In this document: positions 37,237 through 45,814 of the stretch, piece by piece | Position numbering within the stretch: position 1 is the stretch's first letter | How the letters are laid out: each line of letters starts with the position of its first letter | Assembly (NCBI RefSeq): GCF_041415945.1 | Contig: NZ_JBGCUS010000001.1 | Location: 3,410,001-3,474,000 of the forward strand | Source: Ancylobacter sp. IITR112 | Lineage (GTDB): Bacteria > Pseudomonadota > Alphaproteobacteria > Rhizobiales > Xanthobacteraceae | Direction: 5' to 3' | DNA length: 64,000 nt | Program-made: the position numbers and the translations under genes | The notes under the pieces: model-generated | What the model saw: the letters and a program-made list of their open reading frames with translations, nothing else | Databases searched by the model: none | What the model was told of the DNA's origin: nothing

Positions 37237-38076
37237 TCAGCGGCGCCCCACCGTGCAGACGATCTGGCCGTGCGGCTCGTCGGTCGGGGTAAAGACCTGC
37301 CCGTCAAAGGCGCGGCCGAAGGGCGACAGGTCGATGGGGAGATAATGCTTGTTCGGGCAGGCCATGGACATCTCGGCCACCTCGGGCACGGCGGCGAGCA
37401 CCGCTTCGCCCATCTGGTACAGCGTCGCCTGCACGCCCGGGCTGTAGGTGGTGGCAAACACCTTGAGCGCTGCATCGAGCACCGCGGCATTGGCGGCGGC
37501 GTAGCTCGCGGGCGTGCCGCTCCACCGCCAGGTCGCCTCCATGGCGGTGGCGAACAGGCGGTCGGCGGTCGGCTTCAGCGTCGTCGCCTCATCGACCCAG
37601 TAATCTTCCCAGCCCGACTCGGTGGTCTTGAGGAAGGTATAGCCGTCGACCCCGGAAGCGAGCCGGCTTCCCTCGCGCGTCGCCTCCAGCCGGACGAAGG
37701 GCTTGCCATTACCATCGAGCACAAAGGCATGGTCATGCGCGGCGCCATCGACCACCAGCCGCCGCCACTTCGTCTCATGCGCGGTGACCTCAACGCCGGC
37801 GACATGAGGGTAGCGGTCGAGAAAATACTGCGCGAGCACGCCGGCGAACACCTCGTTCTCCGCCCCGACATGGTCGCGGGCGACAATGTTGATGATGTTC
37901 TTGATCGAATCGGTGGCGATCACCTGCCGGTTGTCGCCCTGTGTGTAGGCAGCGGCAAAATCGCCGGTCAGCATCGCCTGCACGGAAAGCTCGCGCACCT
38001 CATGGCGGGCGCTGTCGCGCGCAACCCGCATGATGCGCACGCGCCCCTTGCCATAGCTGTTGGAAATGAGCGGCAT
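37237..38076 (-). CDS. urate oxidase (cofactor-independent uricase)
   Basis: Oxidises urate to 5-hydroxyisourate with O2. A T-fold protein of 279 aa from the ATG at 38076; a GTG at 38082 would add two residues, and GGGGG lies upstream of both. The catalytic triad can be read as Lys10 (SYGKGRVR), Thr55 (IATDSIKN) and His in CPNKHYLPIDL. It is the first gene of the guanine-to-allantoin operon, and the divergent region with palindromes lies just upstream. Slightly shorter than fungal uricases. Confidence 0.95.
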   Translation of the reverse strand: MPLISNSYGKGRVRIMRVARDSARHEVRELSVQAMLTGDFAAAYTQGDNRQVIATDSIKNIINIVARDHVGAENEVFAGVLAQYFLDRYPHVAGVEVTAHETKWRRLVVDGAAHDHAFVLDGNGKPFVRLEATREGSRLASGVDGYTFLKTTESGWEDYWVDEATTLKPTADRLFATAMEATWRWSGTPASYAAANAAVLDAALKVFATTYSPGVQATLYQMGEAVLAAVPEVAEMSMACPNKHYLPIDLSPFGRAFDGQVFTPTDEPHGQIVCTVGRR

Positions 38077-38104
38077 CGGCACTGTCCCCCGGCAACGGAT
38101 CGGT

Positions 38105-38148
38105 CGTTTGATAAACGCCTATGCGAAAGCGGTGCCAGTCTGACACCG
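38105..38148. promoter_or_regulatory. inverted repeats upstream of the purine operon
   Basis: CGTTT-GAT-AAACG (38105-38117) is a perfect palindrome 29 bases before the uricase ATG. CGGTGCCA-GTC-TGACACCG (38130-38148) is a 19-base palindrome with one mismatch. They are candidate operators for a purine regulator; none is adjacent, so the protein is unassigned. Confidence 0.45.
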
Positions 38149-38278
38149 GGCCACGCCCGGCGGAAGCCACCCGGATCGGGCGGACCGCAACATCGCGGAG
38201 CCCGGCGGCGCGGGAAGCGGGTGGCGCCGGCGCGCCGACCGGGTGAAAATGGGTGCTCATTTCCCAGCCGGGTGTGCC

Positions 38279-39088
38279 ATGAACCTTCCTCCCTCTTCCG
38301 ACGCCTCCCCGTCGCATACCCTGCAGCGCCCTTTCCGGCTTGACGGCCGCGTCGCGCTGGTAACGGGGGCGGGGCGCGGGCTCGGCTTCGAAATGGCGAA
38401 GGCGCTCGCCGCCGCCGGCGCCCGGGTGGTGATCAATGGCCGCCACGCCGGACGGCTGGACGCCGCCGCCGCCGCTCTCGCCGCCGCGACCGGCCGCGCG
38501 GTCGCCACTGCCCCCTTCGATGTCGCCGACGCCGACGCCGGCCGCGCGGCCATCGCCGCCATAGCGGGGGAACATGGCCGGCTCGACATTTTGGTCAACA
38601 ATGTCGGCGCCCGCGACCGACGGCCGCTGAAGGATTTCACCGCCGGCGAAATGGAGGCGCTGATCGCCGCCGATCTCATCGGCCCGATGCTGCTGGCGCG
38701 CGAAGCAGCAGAGCACATGGCGGCGCACCGGCATGGCCGGCTGATCACCGTCACCTCGATCGCCGCCCACATCGCCAACCGCCATGATCCCGTCTACACC
38801 GCCGCCAAGGCCGGGCTCGGCGGGCTGATGCGGGCGCTGGCGGTGGATTATGCGCGGGCCGGCATCACCAGCAACGCCATCGCCCCCGGCATGTTCGCCA
38901 CCGAGACCAATGCCGGCCTCGTCGCCGATGCCGCCTTCTCCGCTTTCGTCGATACCCGCGTGCCCGTCGGCCGCTGGGGTCATCCGCCGGAAATCGGGGC
39001 CGCCGCCGTGTTCCTGGCCTCGGATGAGGCCTCCTTCGTCAACGGCCATGTGCTCATCGTCGATGGCGGGCAGTCGATCCGCATGTGA
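38279..39088 (+). CDS. SDR family oxidoreductase
   Basis: A 269-aa short-chain dehydrogenase with an N-terminal extension of about 25 residues, cofactor motif TGAGRGLG, VNNVG, catalytic Ser in VTSIAAH and Y-x3-K in YTAAKAG, then the IAPGMFATET segment of gluconate 5-dehydrogenase-like SDRs. The ATG at 38279 lacks a clear ribosome site, and a GTG at 38243 is possible, so the start is unsure. Divergent from uricase. Substrate unknown and a purine link is not supported. Confidence 0.88.
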   Translation: MNLPPSSDASPSHTLQRPFRLDGRVALVTGAGRGLGFEMAKALAAAGARVVINGRHAGRLDAAAAALAAATGRAVATAPFDVADADAGRAAIAAIAGEHGRLDILVNNVGARDRRPLKDFTAGEMEALIAADLIGPMLLAREAAEHMAAHRHGRLITVTSIAAHIANRHDPVYTAAKAGLGGLMRALAVDYARAGITSNAIAPGMFATETNAGLVADAAFSAFVDTRVPVGRWGHPPEIGAAAVFLASDEASFVNGHVLIVDGGQSIRM

Positions 39089-39201
39089 ACCATCCGCGCC
39101 CACGTTAAGCATAGTGCGCGCAAGGGCCGCGCGATGATTTCACATCTCCGCAAGGCTCTCTAGATAAGCCCTGGATCGGACCAGATGACGGAGAGCAACG
39201 G

Positions 39202-39846
39202 ATGAGCTTCAGCGATGACCTGCGCCAGGAAAGCGCGCAGGACTGGCAAGCCTGCGTCGACCATCGTTTTGTCGGGGAGATATTCGCCGGCACGGTGCCG
39301 CCGGAGGTCATGCGCCGCTATCTGACGCAGGACTACCAGTTCATCGACGGCTTCGTCGCCCTGCTCGGCATGGCGATCGCCACGGCCGACCGCTTCGGGT
39401 CGCGCATCCGCTTCGCCCAGTTCGCGGCGATGATCACCAGCGACGAGAACACCTATTTCCAGCGCGCCTTCGTCGCGCTCGGCGTGCCGGAGGCCGAGCG
39501 CATCCATCCGGTGCTCACCGCGCCTACGGCCGGCTTCCAGACCCTGATGAAGGACGCCGCCGCCAGCCGGGATTATGCGAGCTGTCTCGCCGTGCTCGCC
39601 GTCGCCGAATGGCTCTATTTGAGCTGGGCGGACCGTCCCGATGCTCCGCTTCCGCCCGACTTCGTGCATGCAGAATGGATCACCCTGCACAATAATGCGG
39701 AATTCCGCACCTTCGTGACCTGGCTACGCGGCGAATTGGATCGTGTGGGCGCCGCCGCCGACTCCGCCGTGCGGGCTAATGCCGCCGCCTTCTTTCGTCG
39801 TGCCGTCACGCTGGAAAGGGCATTCTTCGATCACATCTACGAGTGA
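39202..39846 (+). CDS. TenA family protein, Glu type (TenA_E)
   Basis: A 214-aa helical-bundle protein of the TenA/thiaminase II family. The start SFSDDLRQESAQDWQACVDHRFVGEI, the D44-Y-x-F-I-D pattern and the WLYLSW helix are family features. The catalytic cysteine of thiaminase II (in LPCYWLY of the B. subtilis enzyme) is replaced: the aligned segment reads VAEWLY with Ala135 and Glu136. It therefore belongs to the TenA_E group, believed to salvage thiamin breakdown products such as amino-HMP. No TPP riboswitch precedes it. GGAGAG upstream of the ATG. Confidence 0.88.
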   Translation: MSFSDDLRQESAQDWQACVDHRFVGEIFAGTVPPEVMRRYLTQDYQFIDGFVALLGMAIATADRFGSRIRFAQFAAMITSDENTYFQRAFVALGVPEAERIHPVLTAPTAGFQTLMKDAAASRDYASCLAVLAVAEWLYLSWADRPDAPLPPDFVHAEWITLHNNAEFRTFVTWLRGELDRVGAAADSAVRANAAAFFRRAVTLERAFFDHIYE

Positions 39847-40251
39847 TTCGATAAACCAATGGATGTACACCGCCGCTCAAGGATTGTACTTGGCGGCGGC
39901 ACTCATCAAGAAATTGTGCGTACTAAAACGTTTAACCCTGCTGTCCTGCGGACGTTGCCCGCGCCGATCTCTGACGTTGCGGCAGTACAGGAGCACCCCT
40001 CGTCTCGCAAGGCGTGTTACCGCGCAGAAGCGTGGCAAACCTTTGCCGCCACAGCACTTCATTCGACTTGACCACGCGCCGTCGGAACATGGGGGGCGCC
40101 ACGCGGCCGCCGTCAAAACAGGGGGCAGCGCGTGAATTTTTTCGTTTGGGGCTGACAAAGCTGCCATATCGCTGCCGCTTTGCTTGCTATTTGCTTATTG
40201 ACGTTTGCTCGTTTGATGTTAAATCCATCTCAGTCTCAATGGAGAAAATAG
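39847..40251 (+). other. long regulatory spacer upstream of mucR
   Basis: These 405 bases hold no supported gene. Near 39868-39897 there is an imperfect hairpin (CCGCCGCTCAAG against CTTGGCGGCGG), and the octamer palindrome AAACGTTT follows at about 39927. The 3' 120 bases are AT-rich and T-tract rich, which is where MucR-type regulators usually bind, so autoregulation is likely. Confidence 0.6.
40198..40225 (+). promoter_or_regulatory. predicted mucR promoter
   Basis: TTGACG (40198-40203), a 16-base spacer and TAAATC (40220-40225), 26 bases before the start codon. The surrounding sequence is AT-rich compared with the genome. Confidence 0.55.
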
Positions 40252-40716
40252 ATGTCTGAGCAGGATGCCGTGTCGGCCGATTATCTCGGCCTTACCGCGG
40301 ATGTCGTTGCGGCTTTTGTCGGCAACAACTCGGTGCCCGCCGCCGAACTTCCCGATCTGATCGCCAAGGTCCACGGCGCCCTGCTTCGTCTCTCCGCTCC
40401 TGCCCCGGCTGTTGTCGAAGAGGTGCTGAAGCCTGCGGTGCCGGTGAAGAAATCGGTGACGCCGGAATATATCATCTGCCTGGAAGACGGCCTCAAGTTC
40501 AAGTCGCTGAAGCGTCACCTGCGCACCAAGTACAATATGACGCCGGAAGATTACCGCGCCAAATGGGGCCTGCCGAACGACTATCCCATGGTCGCTCCCA
40601 GCTATGCCGAGGCGCGTTCCAATCTGGCGAAGAAGATGGGTCTCGGCCAGCAGCGCAAGAAGCCGGCGCCCGCCCCGGCGGCCAAGCCGCGCGGCCGCGC
40701 CAAGAAGGTTGCCTGA
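40252..40716 (+). CDS. mucR: MucR/Ros family transcriptional regulator
   Basis: A 154-aa global regulator that controls exopolysaccharide, motility and cell-cycle genes in Hyphomicrobiales, with H-NS-like behaviour. The zinc-finger-like core [28 protein letters not shown] is at residues 69-95. Of the four usual ligands, Cys76, Asp79 and His89 are present, but the last His is Lys93, so zinc may not be held. A basic Pro/Ala/Lys tail (about 130-154) could add DNA contacts. GGAG precedes the ATG; a strong terminator follows. Confidence 0.95.
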   Translation: MSEQDAVSADYLGLTADVVAAFVGNNSVPAAELPDLIAKVHGALLRLSAPAPAVVEEVLKPAVPVKKSVTPEYIICLEDGLKFKSLKRHLRTKYNMTPEDYRAKWGLPNDYPMVAPSYAEARSNLAKKMGLGQQRKKPAPAPAAKPRGRAKKVA

Positions 40717-40760
40717 GGCGGGGCATCGCCTCCTCGCCTCCCGCCCTTGAGACATCGAAA

Positions 40761-40793
40761 AAAGGCAGCGCCGGCACCGGCGCTGCCTTTTTC
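40761..40793. terminator. bidirectional rho-independent terminator
   Basis: Perfect 15-base arms AAAAGGCAGCGCCGG (40761-40775) and CCGGCGCTGCCTTTT (40778-40792) with a T run on both strands. It serves mucR and the converging glutamine amidotransferase gene. Confidence 0.93.
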
Positions 40794-40832
40794 ATGAGGT
40801 GAAGATCGGCCCGCCGAGCCGCGGGCCGGCGC

Positions 40833-41603
40833 TCACGACATGCACGTGCCTGCGTCTCCGGCGCGAAGAGCAGGATCTTCCTCCCCCAGCCACCGCTCGA
40901 GAAACGCCTCCAGCCACAGCCGGATGCGCGCATCGTGCTGGAGGCGGTCGCTGAAATGCGCCCGGCGCGGGCGGGCCCCCGGCAGGTCCAGCCGCTCACC
41001 GCCCTGCACCGTCCAGCGGCACATCATGTGATGCGTCACCTCCGGGTGAAACTGGATACCGAAGGCGCGCTCGCCGTAGCGGAACGCCTGGTTGGGGAAG
41101 GTCGGCCCCTGGGCGAGAAGTTCGGCGCCGGTGGCGAGATCGAAGCCCTCGCGGTGCCAGTGATAGACATGGTCCGGCCAGGTCGGGCCGGCGGGCGCCG
41201 GCGCCCCCAGCATGCGGGCGCCCGCCTCGGTGGCGCGGATCGGGTAGTAGCCGATCTCGACCAGCCCTTCGGGATGAGGTGCGACGCGGGCGCCGAGATG
41301 GCGCGCCAGCATCTGCGCGCCGAGGCAGATGCCGAGATAGGGCTTGCCCTCGCGCAGCGGCACGCCCAGCCAGTCGATCTCGCGGCGAATATAGTCATGG
41401 CTGTCATTGGCGCTTTGCGGGCCGCCGAACACCACGGCGCCGGCATGGCCGGCCAGCGTCTCCGGCAGTTCCTCGCCGAGGCAGGGTCGGCGGATGTCAA
41501 GCCGGTGCCCGCGCTCGGCCAGAAGCCGCCCGACGCGGCCGGGAGAGGAATGCTCCTGGTGGAGCACGATGAGAACGGGAAGCGGAGTGTCTGCGACAGC
41601 CAT
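40833..41603 (-). CDS. class I glutamine amidotransferase (GMP-synthase-like GATase)
   Basis: A 256-aa stand-alone GATase domain protein. The nucleophile Cys is in LGICLGAQ, the oxyanion region in VVFGGPQSAND, and the catalytic His/Glu in GIQFHPEVT. These stand-alone proteins often transfer or hydrolyse a glutamine-type amide, but the acceptor cannot be told. The ATG at 41603 starts MAVADTPLPVLIVLHQEHS, the normal beginning of the fold; the further open frame upstream is low-complexity. It may form an operon with the upstream TerB-like gene. Confidence 0.88.
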   Translation of the reverse strand: MAVADTPLPVLIVLHQEHSSPGRVGRLLAERGHRLDIRRPCLGEELPETLAGHAGAVVFGGPQSANDSHDYIRREIDWLGVPLREGKPYLGICLGAQMLARHLGARVAPHPEGLVEIGYYPIRATEAGARMLGAPAPAGPTWPDHVYHWHREGFDLATGAELLAQGPTFPNQAFRYGERAFGIQFHPEVTHHMMCRWTVQGGERLDLPGARPRRAHFSDRLQHDARIRLWLEAFLERWLGEEDPALRAGDAGTCMS

Positions 41604-41706
41604 GATCTCGTCGGCACGAACGGGGCGGGAAGCGCTCGCTTTCGCCAAGCAAGGATGACGCCACGATTCGCCGCGCGCCTCAACCCCCGACGGCGCCGCC
41701 CGGTGC

Positions 41707-42168
41707 TCAGCCCTCAAAAGCGTCGCGCACCCGCTTGCGGATGTCGACGCGGTCGCGCGAGGTGACATTCAGCAGTTCCGCCGCGCGCCAGACCAGATTG
41801 TCCTCGAACTCGGTCAGCCCGCCATCGGCATAGGCGACCTCGAACATCATCTCCACCACCCGGCGGCGGCCTTCCTCATCCATGGCGCGGTTCAGCACGC
41901 TGGTGAAGCCGTAGAGGTCGACTGCCTCGGCGTCGCGGGCGATGGCGGCTTCAAGCAGCTTTTCCGCGTCATCCTCGGAAAGGGTGAACCGGGCCGCAAG
42001 CAGGCGGCGCAGCTTGTCCATCTCGTCGGCGCCGATCACGCCGTCGATCGTCACCACATGCACCAGCAGCGCCGCGGCCGCCAGCCGGTAGTCATTCTCG
42101 GCAAAAGCGGAGGCCTCGCGACCACCCCCGGCGATCTCGGCGATAAAATCGGTCAGCGAGCGCAGCAT
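41707..42168 (-). CDS. TerB-like (tellurite resistance/COG4103) family protein
   Basis: A 153-aa all-helical cytoplasmic protein with the TerB-type pattern: helix AAAALLVHVVTIDGVIGADEMDKLRRLL, acidic turn, then VVEMMFEVAYADGGLTEFEDNLVWRAAELL, that is, two related metal-binding-like repeats with conserved D-G. No ter operon is nearby, so tellurite resistance should not be assumed. The ATG at 42168 has GGAGGAG upstream; longer frames are not supported. Confidence 0.88.
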   Translation of the reverse strand: MLRSLTDFIAEIAGGGREASAFAENDYRLAAAALLVHVVTIDGVIGADEMDKLRRLLAARFTLSEDDAEKLLEAAIARDAEAVDLYGFTSVLNRAMDEEGRRRVVEMMFEVAYADGGLTEFEDNLVWRAAELLNVTSRDRVDIRKRVRDAFEG

Positions 42169-42367
42169 GAAGGGCGGCTCCTCCGCAGCGTGTCGGTCGG
42201 CTCGGAATTGGGATGGGCCCGGCAAAGGACCTGAGCCGTGGGTAAAGCAATCCCCGCAAGGGTGCAACGGCCGCTCGGCCGCGCGCGACCGAAGCCGCGA
42301 CGCCGGTGCAGAGCCGCCACACCCTGGCGCTACGGCTCCGCCAGTCACGCCTGCACCCGCCTGACGC

Positions 42368-42401
42368 AAAAAAGCCCGGCGGGGTCGAGGAACCCGCCGG
42401 G
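42368..42401 (-). terminator. rho-independent terminator after the GntR gene
   Basis: On the minus strand, arms CCCGGCGGG (complement 42393-42401) and CCCGCCGGG (complement 42375-42383) are followed by GC and six T (42373-42368). Confidence 0.85.
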
Positions 42402-42434
42402 TCGAGGTTGCGGACAGGGCGCCGGCCGGCGGCC

Positions 42435-43163
42435 CTATTCGAGATAGTCGGCGTAGCGCGCGACATGGTCGGCGAGGCCGAGCGCATGGTTGCGCACCAG
42501 CACCTCGGCCGCGTCGGTATCGCGCGCCTCCAGCGCCTGGATGATGGCGAGATGATCCTGGATCGAGCGGTCGGCCCGGTTCTCCTCGCCGATCGTCTTG
42601 CGCCGGATCATCCGCATATGGGTAAACAGGTTTTCCGCCAGATTGACGAGAATGCCGTTGCCGCCCATGGCGATGATCGTCTGGTGGAACTGGATGTTGA
42701 CCTCGGAATATTCGTCGAGCTTGGCGTGCGGGCCGCCGCCCTCGTCGAAGGAGGCGAACATCTGCCGCAGCCTGCCGATCTCCTCATCCGTGGCATGCAC
42801 GGTGATGAGACGGGCGGCGAGGCTTTCAAGCGCCGCCCAGACCTGGATCATCTCGATCACTTCACGGCGCGTCTTGCGCACCACATAGATGCCGCGCCGC
42901 GGCACGGAGTGCACGAAGCCCTCGCGCTCAAGCTGGGCCATCGCCTCGCGCACCGGCGTGCGGCTGACGCCCAGGCTCTGCGCCAGTTGGCGCTCATCGA
43001 GGCGCACCTCGCTGGGCTGGTCATAGATGTTGAGCGAGACGATCACCTCCTTCAGCGCGGTATAGGCGCGGTTCTTGAAGGTGGAGGTGTCTTCGAGCGG
43101 CGCCACGGAGAGCTTGGCCGCTCCTCCATTGACACGGCGAATGGTGCTCTCGACGCTCATCAT
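42435..43163 (-). CDS. GntR family (FCD) transcriptional regulator
   Basis: A 242-aa regulator with an N-terminal winged helix (about residues 30-95: VRLDERQLAQSLGVSRTPVREAMAQLEREGFVHSVPRRGIYV) and an FCD ligand domain with the metal-binding Asp/His pattern (EVNIQFHQTI, DHLAIIQALE). It lies downstream of tctA on the same strand and is probably the regulator of the tctCBA transporter, perhaps responding to the imported carboxylate. The inverted repeat ATACCAA-TC-TTGGTAT upstream of tctC is a plausible operator. Confidence 0.92.
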   Translation of the reverse strand: MMSVESTIRRVNGGAAKLSVAPLEDTSTFKNRAYTALKEVIVSLNIYDQPSEVRLDERQLAQSLGVSRTPVREAMAQLEREGFVHSVPRRGIYVVRKTRREVIEMIQVWAALESLAARLITVHATDEEIGRLRQMFASFDEGGGPHAKLDEYSEVNIQFHQTIIAMGGNGILVNLAENLFTHMRMIRRKTIGEENRADRSIQDHLAIIQALEARDTDAAEVLVRNHALGLADHVARYADYLE

Positions 43164-43496
43164 GAGGCTTCCGTCTCCGGCCTGCGCCCGGGCAGCGGCC
43201 CAGGGCGTCGGCGGTGAAGCTCCGTATCGGCATAAATCATTGGCGTTGCCTCCCGTCCCCCCGAAACGTCGGTTCGCGCCTCCGTCCGCCGGCCACTTTC
43301 TGCTGCGTGGCTCGGGCGGCGGAGTGTCCCGCGACCGTTGATGGCCCGATTTCCCTCTCCGGGGGCGAGGGATTCGGCGGAAGAGCGATTGGCCCCGCCC
43401 TTCGCCTGGGCGCCCGAGGAGGATGACGTTACGTCATCCTCCTCGCGGCTGAACCCGCCGCACGCTGGCGCGCGGCGGGCCCGTTGATTATCGGCG
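43164..43496 (-). other. spacer between tctA and the GntR gene with a perfect palindrome
   Basis: No gene is supported in 333 bases. The striking element is a perfect palindrome with 15-base arms (43415-43429 and 43431-43445; left arm begins CGAGGAGGATGACGT) around one base. No T run follows on either strand, so it may be a factor-dependent terminator, an RNA-processing hairpin or an operator. Confidence 0.6.
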
Positions 43497-45017
43497 TCAG
43501 GCCGGCTGGGCGGAAGTCCCGCGCAGCTTGCCAAGCGCCAGGCCGATCAGCGGCCACAGGCCGGCGATGAGGCCGAGGCCCATGATCGAGGACACCAGAC
43601 CGTTCGACCAGAACACCGAGATGGTGCCGCCGGAGGACAGCAGCGCCTGGCGGAAGGCTTCCTCGGCGCTGTCGCCGAGCACGATGGCCAGCACCAGCGG
43701 CGCCAGCGGGTAGTTCGTCTTCTTCAGCAGGTAGCCGAGGACGCCGAACACCATCATCATCAGCACGTCGAAGACGTTATTGTTCACCGTGTAGGCACCG
43801 ATGGCGCAGATCACCAGGATCACCGGGGCGATGATCGAGAAGGGGATGCGCAGGATCGAGGCGAACAGCGGCACCGTGGTCAGCACGAGGATCAGGCCGA
43901 CGATGTTGCCGAGATACATGGAGGCGATGAGACCCCACACGAACTCCGCCTGCTCGACGAAGAGCATCGGACCGGGCTGCAGACCCCAGATCAGCAGGCC
44001 ACCGAGCAGAACCGCGGCGGTCGGCGAACCGGGAACGCCGAGCGCCAGCATGGGCAGCATGGCGGCGGTGCCGGCGGCGTGCGCGGCGGTTTCGGGAGCG
44101 ACGACGCCCTCGATCTCGCCATTTCCGAAGTTCTTGCCGTTCTTCGACACGCGCTTGGCGATGCCATAGGCCATGAAGGAGGCCGGGGTGGCGCCCGCCG
44201 GGGTGATGCCCATCCAGCAGCCGATGATGCAGGAGCGCAGCGAGGTCACCCAGTAGCGCGGAAGCGTCTTCCAGGTCTTCCACACCACCTTGGGGTCGAT
44301 CTTCGCCGCCTTGCCGCGGAACTCCAGTCCCTCTTCCATCGTCAGCAGGATTTCGCCGATACCGAACAGACCGATGACCGCGATGAGGAAGTCGAAGCCG
44401 TTGAGCAGTTCGGTGATGCCAAAGGTCAGGCGAAGCTGGCCGGTCACCATGTCGAGGCCGACTGCCGCGAGGGCAAAGCCGATCATCATGGAGACGATGG
44501 TCTTGGAAGGCGTTTCCTTGCTCATGCCGACGAAGGAGGCGAAGGCAAGGAAATACACCGCGAACTTCTCGGCCGGCCCGAACTGCAGCGCGAACTGCGC
44601 CACCAGCGGGGCGATCAGCGTGATCATGACGATCGCGAAGAAGGCGCCGACGAAGGACGAGGTGAACGCCGCGGTGAGGGCTTCACCCGCGCGGCCCGAC
44701 CGCGCCATTGGATGGCCGTCGAAGGTTGTGGCCACCGACCAGGGTTCGCCCGGAATGTTGAACAGAACCGAGGTGATGGCGCCGCCGAACAGCGCGCCCC
44801 AATAGATGCAGGTCAGCAGGATGATCGCCGAGGTCGGCGACATGGAGAAGGTGAGCGGCAGCAGGATGGCGACGCCGTTGGCGCCGCCGAGGCCCGGCAG
44901 CACGCCGATGATGACGCCCAGCAGAATGCCGATGGCCATCAGCAGGATGTTGAACGGATCGGAGGCGATGCCGAATCCGTGGTAGAGGTAGGTGAAATTC
45001 TCAGCAATCATGTTCAT
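43497..45017 (-). CDS. tctA: tripartite tricarboxylate transporter large permease TctA
   Basis: A 506-aa inner-membrane protein with about twelve membrane segments. It shows the TctA signatures GVLPGLGGANGVAILLPLTF near residues 38-57 and GITPAGATPASFMAYGIAKR in the second half, where the G-x-x-P-G motifs form the substrate and sodium site. It completes the tctC-tctB-tctA set for secondary, binding-protein-dependent carboxylate uptake. AGGGGGAT upstream of the ATG at 45017 supports that start. Confidence 0.96.
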   Translation of the reverse strand: MNMIAENFTYLYHGFGIASDPFNILLMAIGILLGVIIGVLPGLGGANGVAILLPLTFSMSPTSAIILLTCIYWGALFGGAITSVLFNIPGEPWSVATTFDGHPMARSGRAGEALTAAFTSSFVGAFFAIVMITLIAPLVAQFALQFGPAEKFAVYFLAFASFVGMSKETPSKTIVSMMIGFALAAVGLDMVTGQLRLTFGITELLNGFDFLIAVIGLFGIGEILLTMEEGLEFRGKAAKIDPKVVWKTWKTLPRYWVTSLRSCIIGCWMGITPAGATPASFMAYGIAKRVSKNGKNFGNGEIEGVVAPETAAHAAGTAAMLPMLALGVPGSPTAAVLLGGLLIWGLQPGPMLFVEQAEFVWGLIASMYLGNIVGLILVLTTVPLFASILRIPFSIIAPVILVICAIGAYTVNNNVFDVLMMMVFGVLGYLLKKTNYPLAPLVLAIVLGDSAEEAFRQALLSSGGTISVFWSNGLVSSIMGLGLIAGLWPLIGLALGKLRGTSAQPA

Positions 45018-45056
45018 GGGCGCTATCCCCCTGGGTGGCCTTCTTGTCTGTCCGGA

Positions 45057-45557
45057 TCAGAGACCGAGCATGGCCTCGACCGGCCCCTTCGGGAGCGGGA
45101 TCAGGAACCACCGTTCGAGTGTGATGTAGAAAAAGGCCGGGACGCCGAAGGCAACGGCCAGGGAGAGCGGCCAGCCGTAATTGCCGAGCCAGACCATGAA
45201 GAGGATGATGAGCGCCACCGAGGGAATGTAGATCCCGAGGAACGGCACCAGCGCCACATAGATGCAGGCGGGGATGAGGACCTTCAGCACCTGAACGAGC
45301 TGCTGGTTCTCCGCGAAGATCGCGTCAGGATCGACACGCAGGCCCGCCACCACATTGATGAGGCTGCAGATGCAGATGATGAGCCCGACATAGAAGGGGA
45401 AGAAGCCGGCCTGCGGGCCGTCCGAGCCCCACCCGAAGCCGACGATCATGCTGCCATAGAGGACGATGAGGCCGAAGGCCAGGGTCAGCAGCGCCGTGCC
45501 GACTTCAACGGCGCGTTGCTTGGGCCCCGACTCGGCTCCGTGGTGAGACTGTTCCAT
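45057..45557 (-). CDS. tctB: tripartite tricarboxylate transporter small permease TctB
   Basis: A 166-aa membrane protein with four hydrophobic segments, the conserved GPQAGFFPFYVGLI motif at residues 47-60 and the TctB C-terminal FYITLERWFLIPLPKGP. It lies 39 bases upstream of tctA. The 257-base gap to tctC contains three GGATCGC direct repeats (45728, 45750, 45763) and no gene. Confidence 0.93.
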   Translation of the reverse strand: MEQSHHGAESGPKQRAVEVGTALLTLAFGLIVLYGSMIVGFGWGSDGPQAGFFPFYVGLIICICSLINVVAGLRVDPDAIFAENQQLVQVLKVLIPACIYVALVPFLGIYIPSVALIILFMVWLGNYGWPLSLAVAFGVPAFFYITLERWFLIPLPKGPVEAMLGL

Positions 45558-45814
45558 CGAGATGTCTCCGAAAATCCGCGCAAAAGCAGGGCCGGCGGGA
45601 CAAGGCCCGTCGACGGCACGCTGGCGCCAGCCCGCTGAATGATTGTTGTTATGTCTCGCCCGGAGTGCGGCGAAGGAGGAGGCCCACCGCCTCCTCTTGC
45701 GCGCCGCGCATGCCGCGATCCGGTCGAGGATCGCGCGGCCGGCCCTTGAGGATCGCTCTTAGGGATCGCCCTTGGGGGTCGGCCGTGCTCGGGGCTACGC
45801 CGTCAGGGGGCGTA

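Noticed and set aside
39089..39201. TPP riboswitch before the tenA-like gene
   Set aside because: The 113-base gap has neither the CTGAGA nor the ACCTGATCTGGATAATGCCAGCG-type block; only a weak hairpin is visible.
41707..42168. Tellurite resistance locus
   Set aside because: There is only one TerB-like protein; no terC, terD or other ter genes are nearby.
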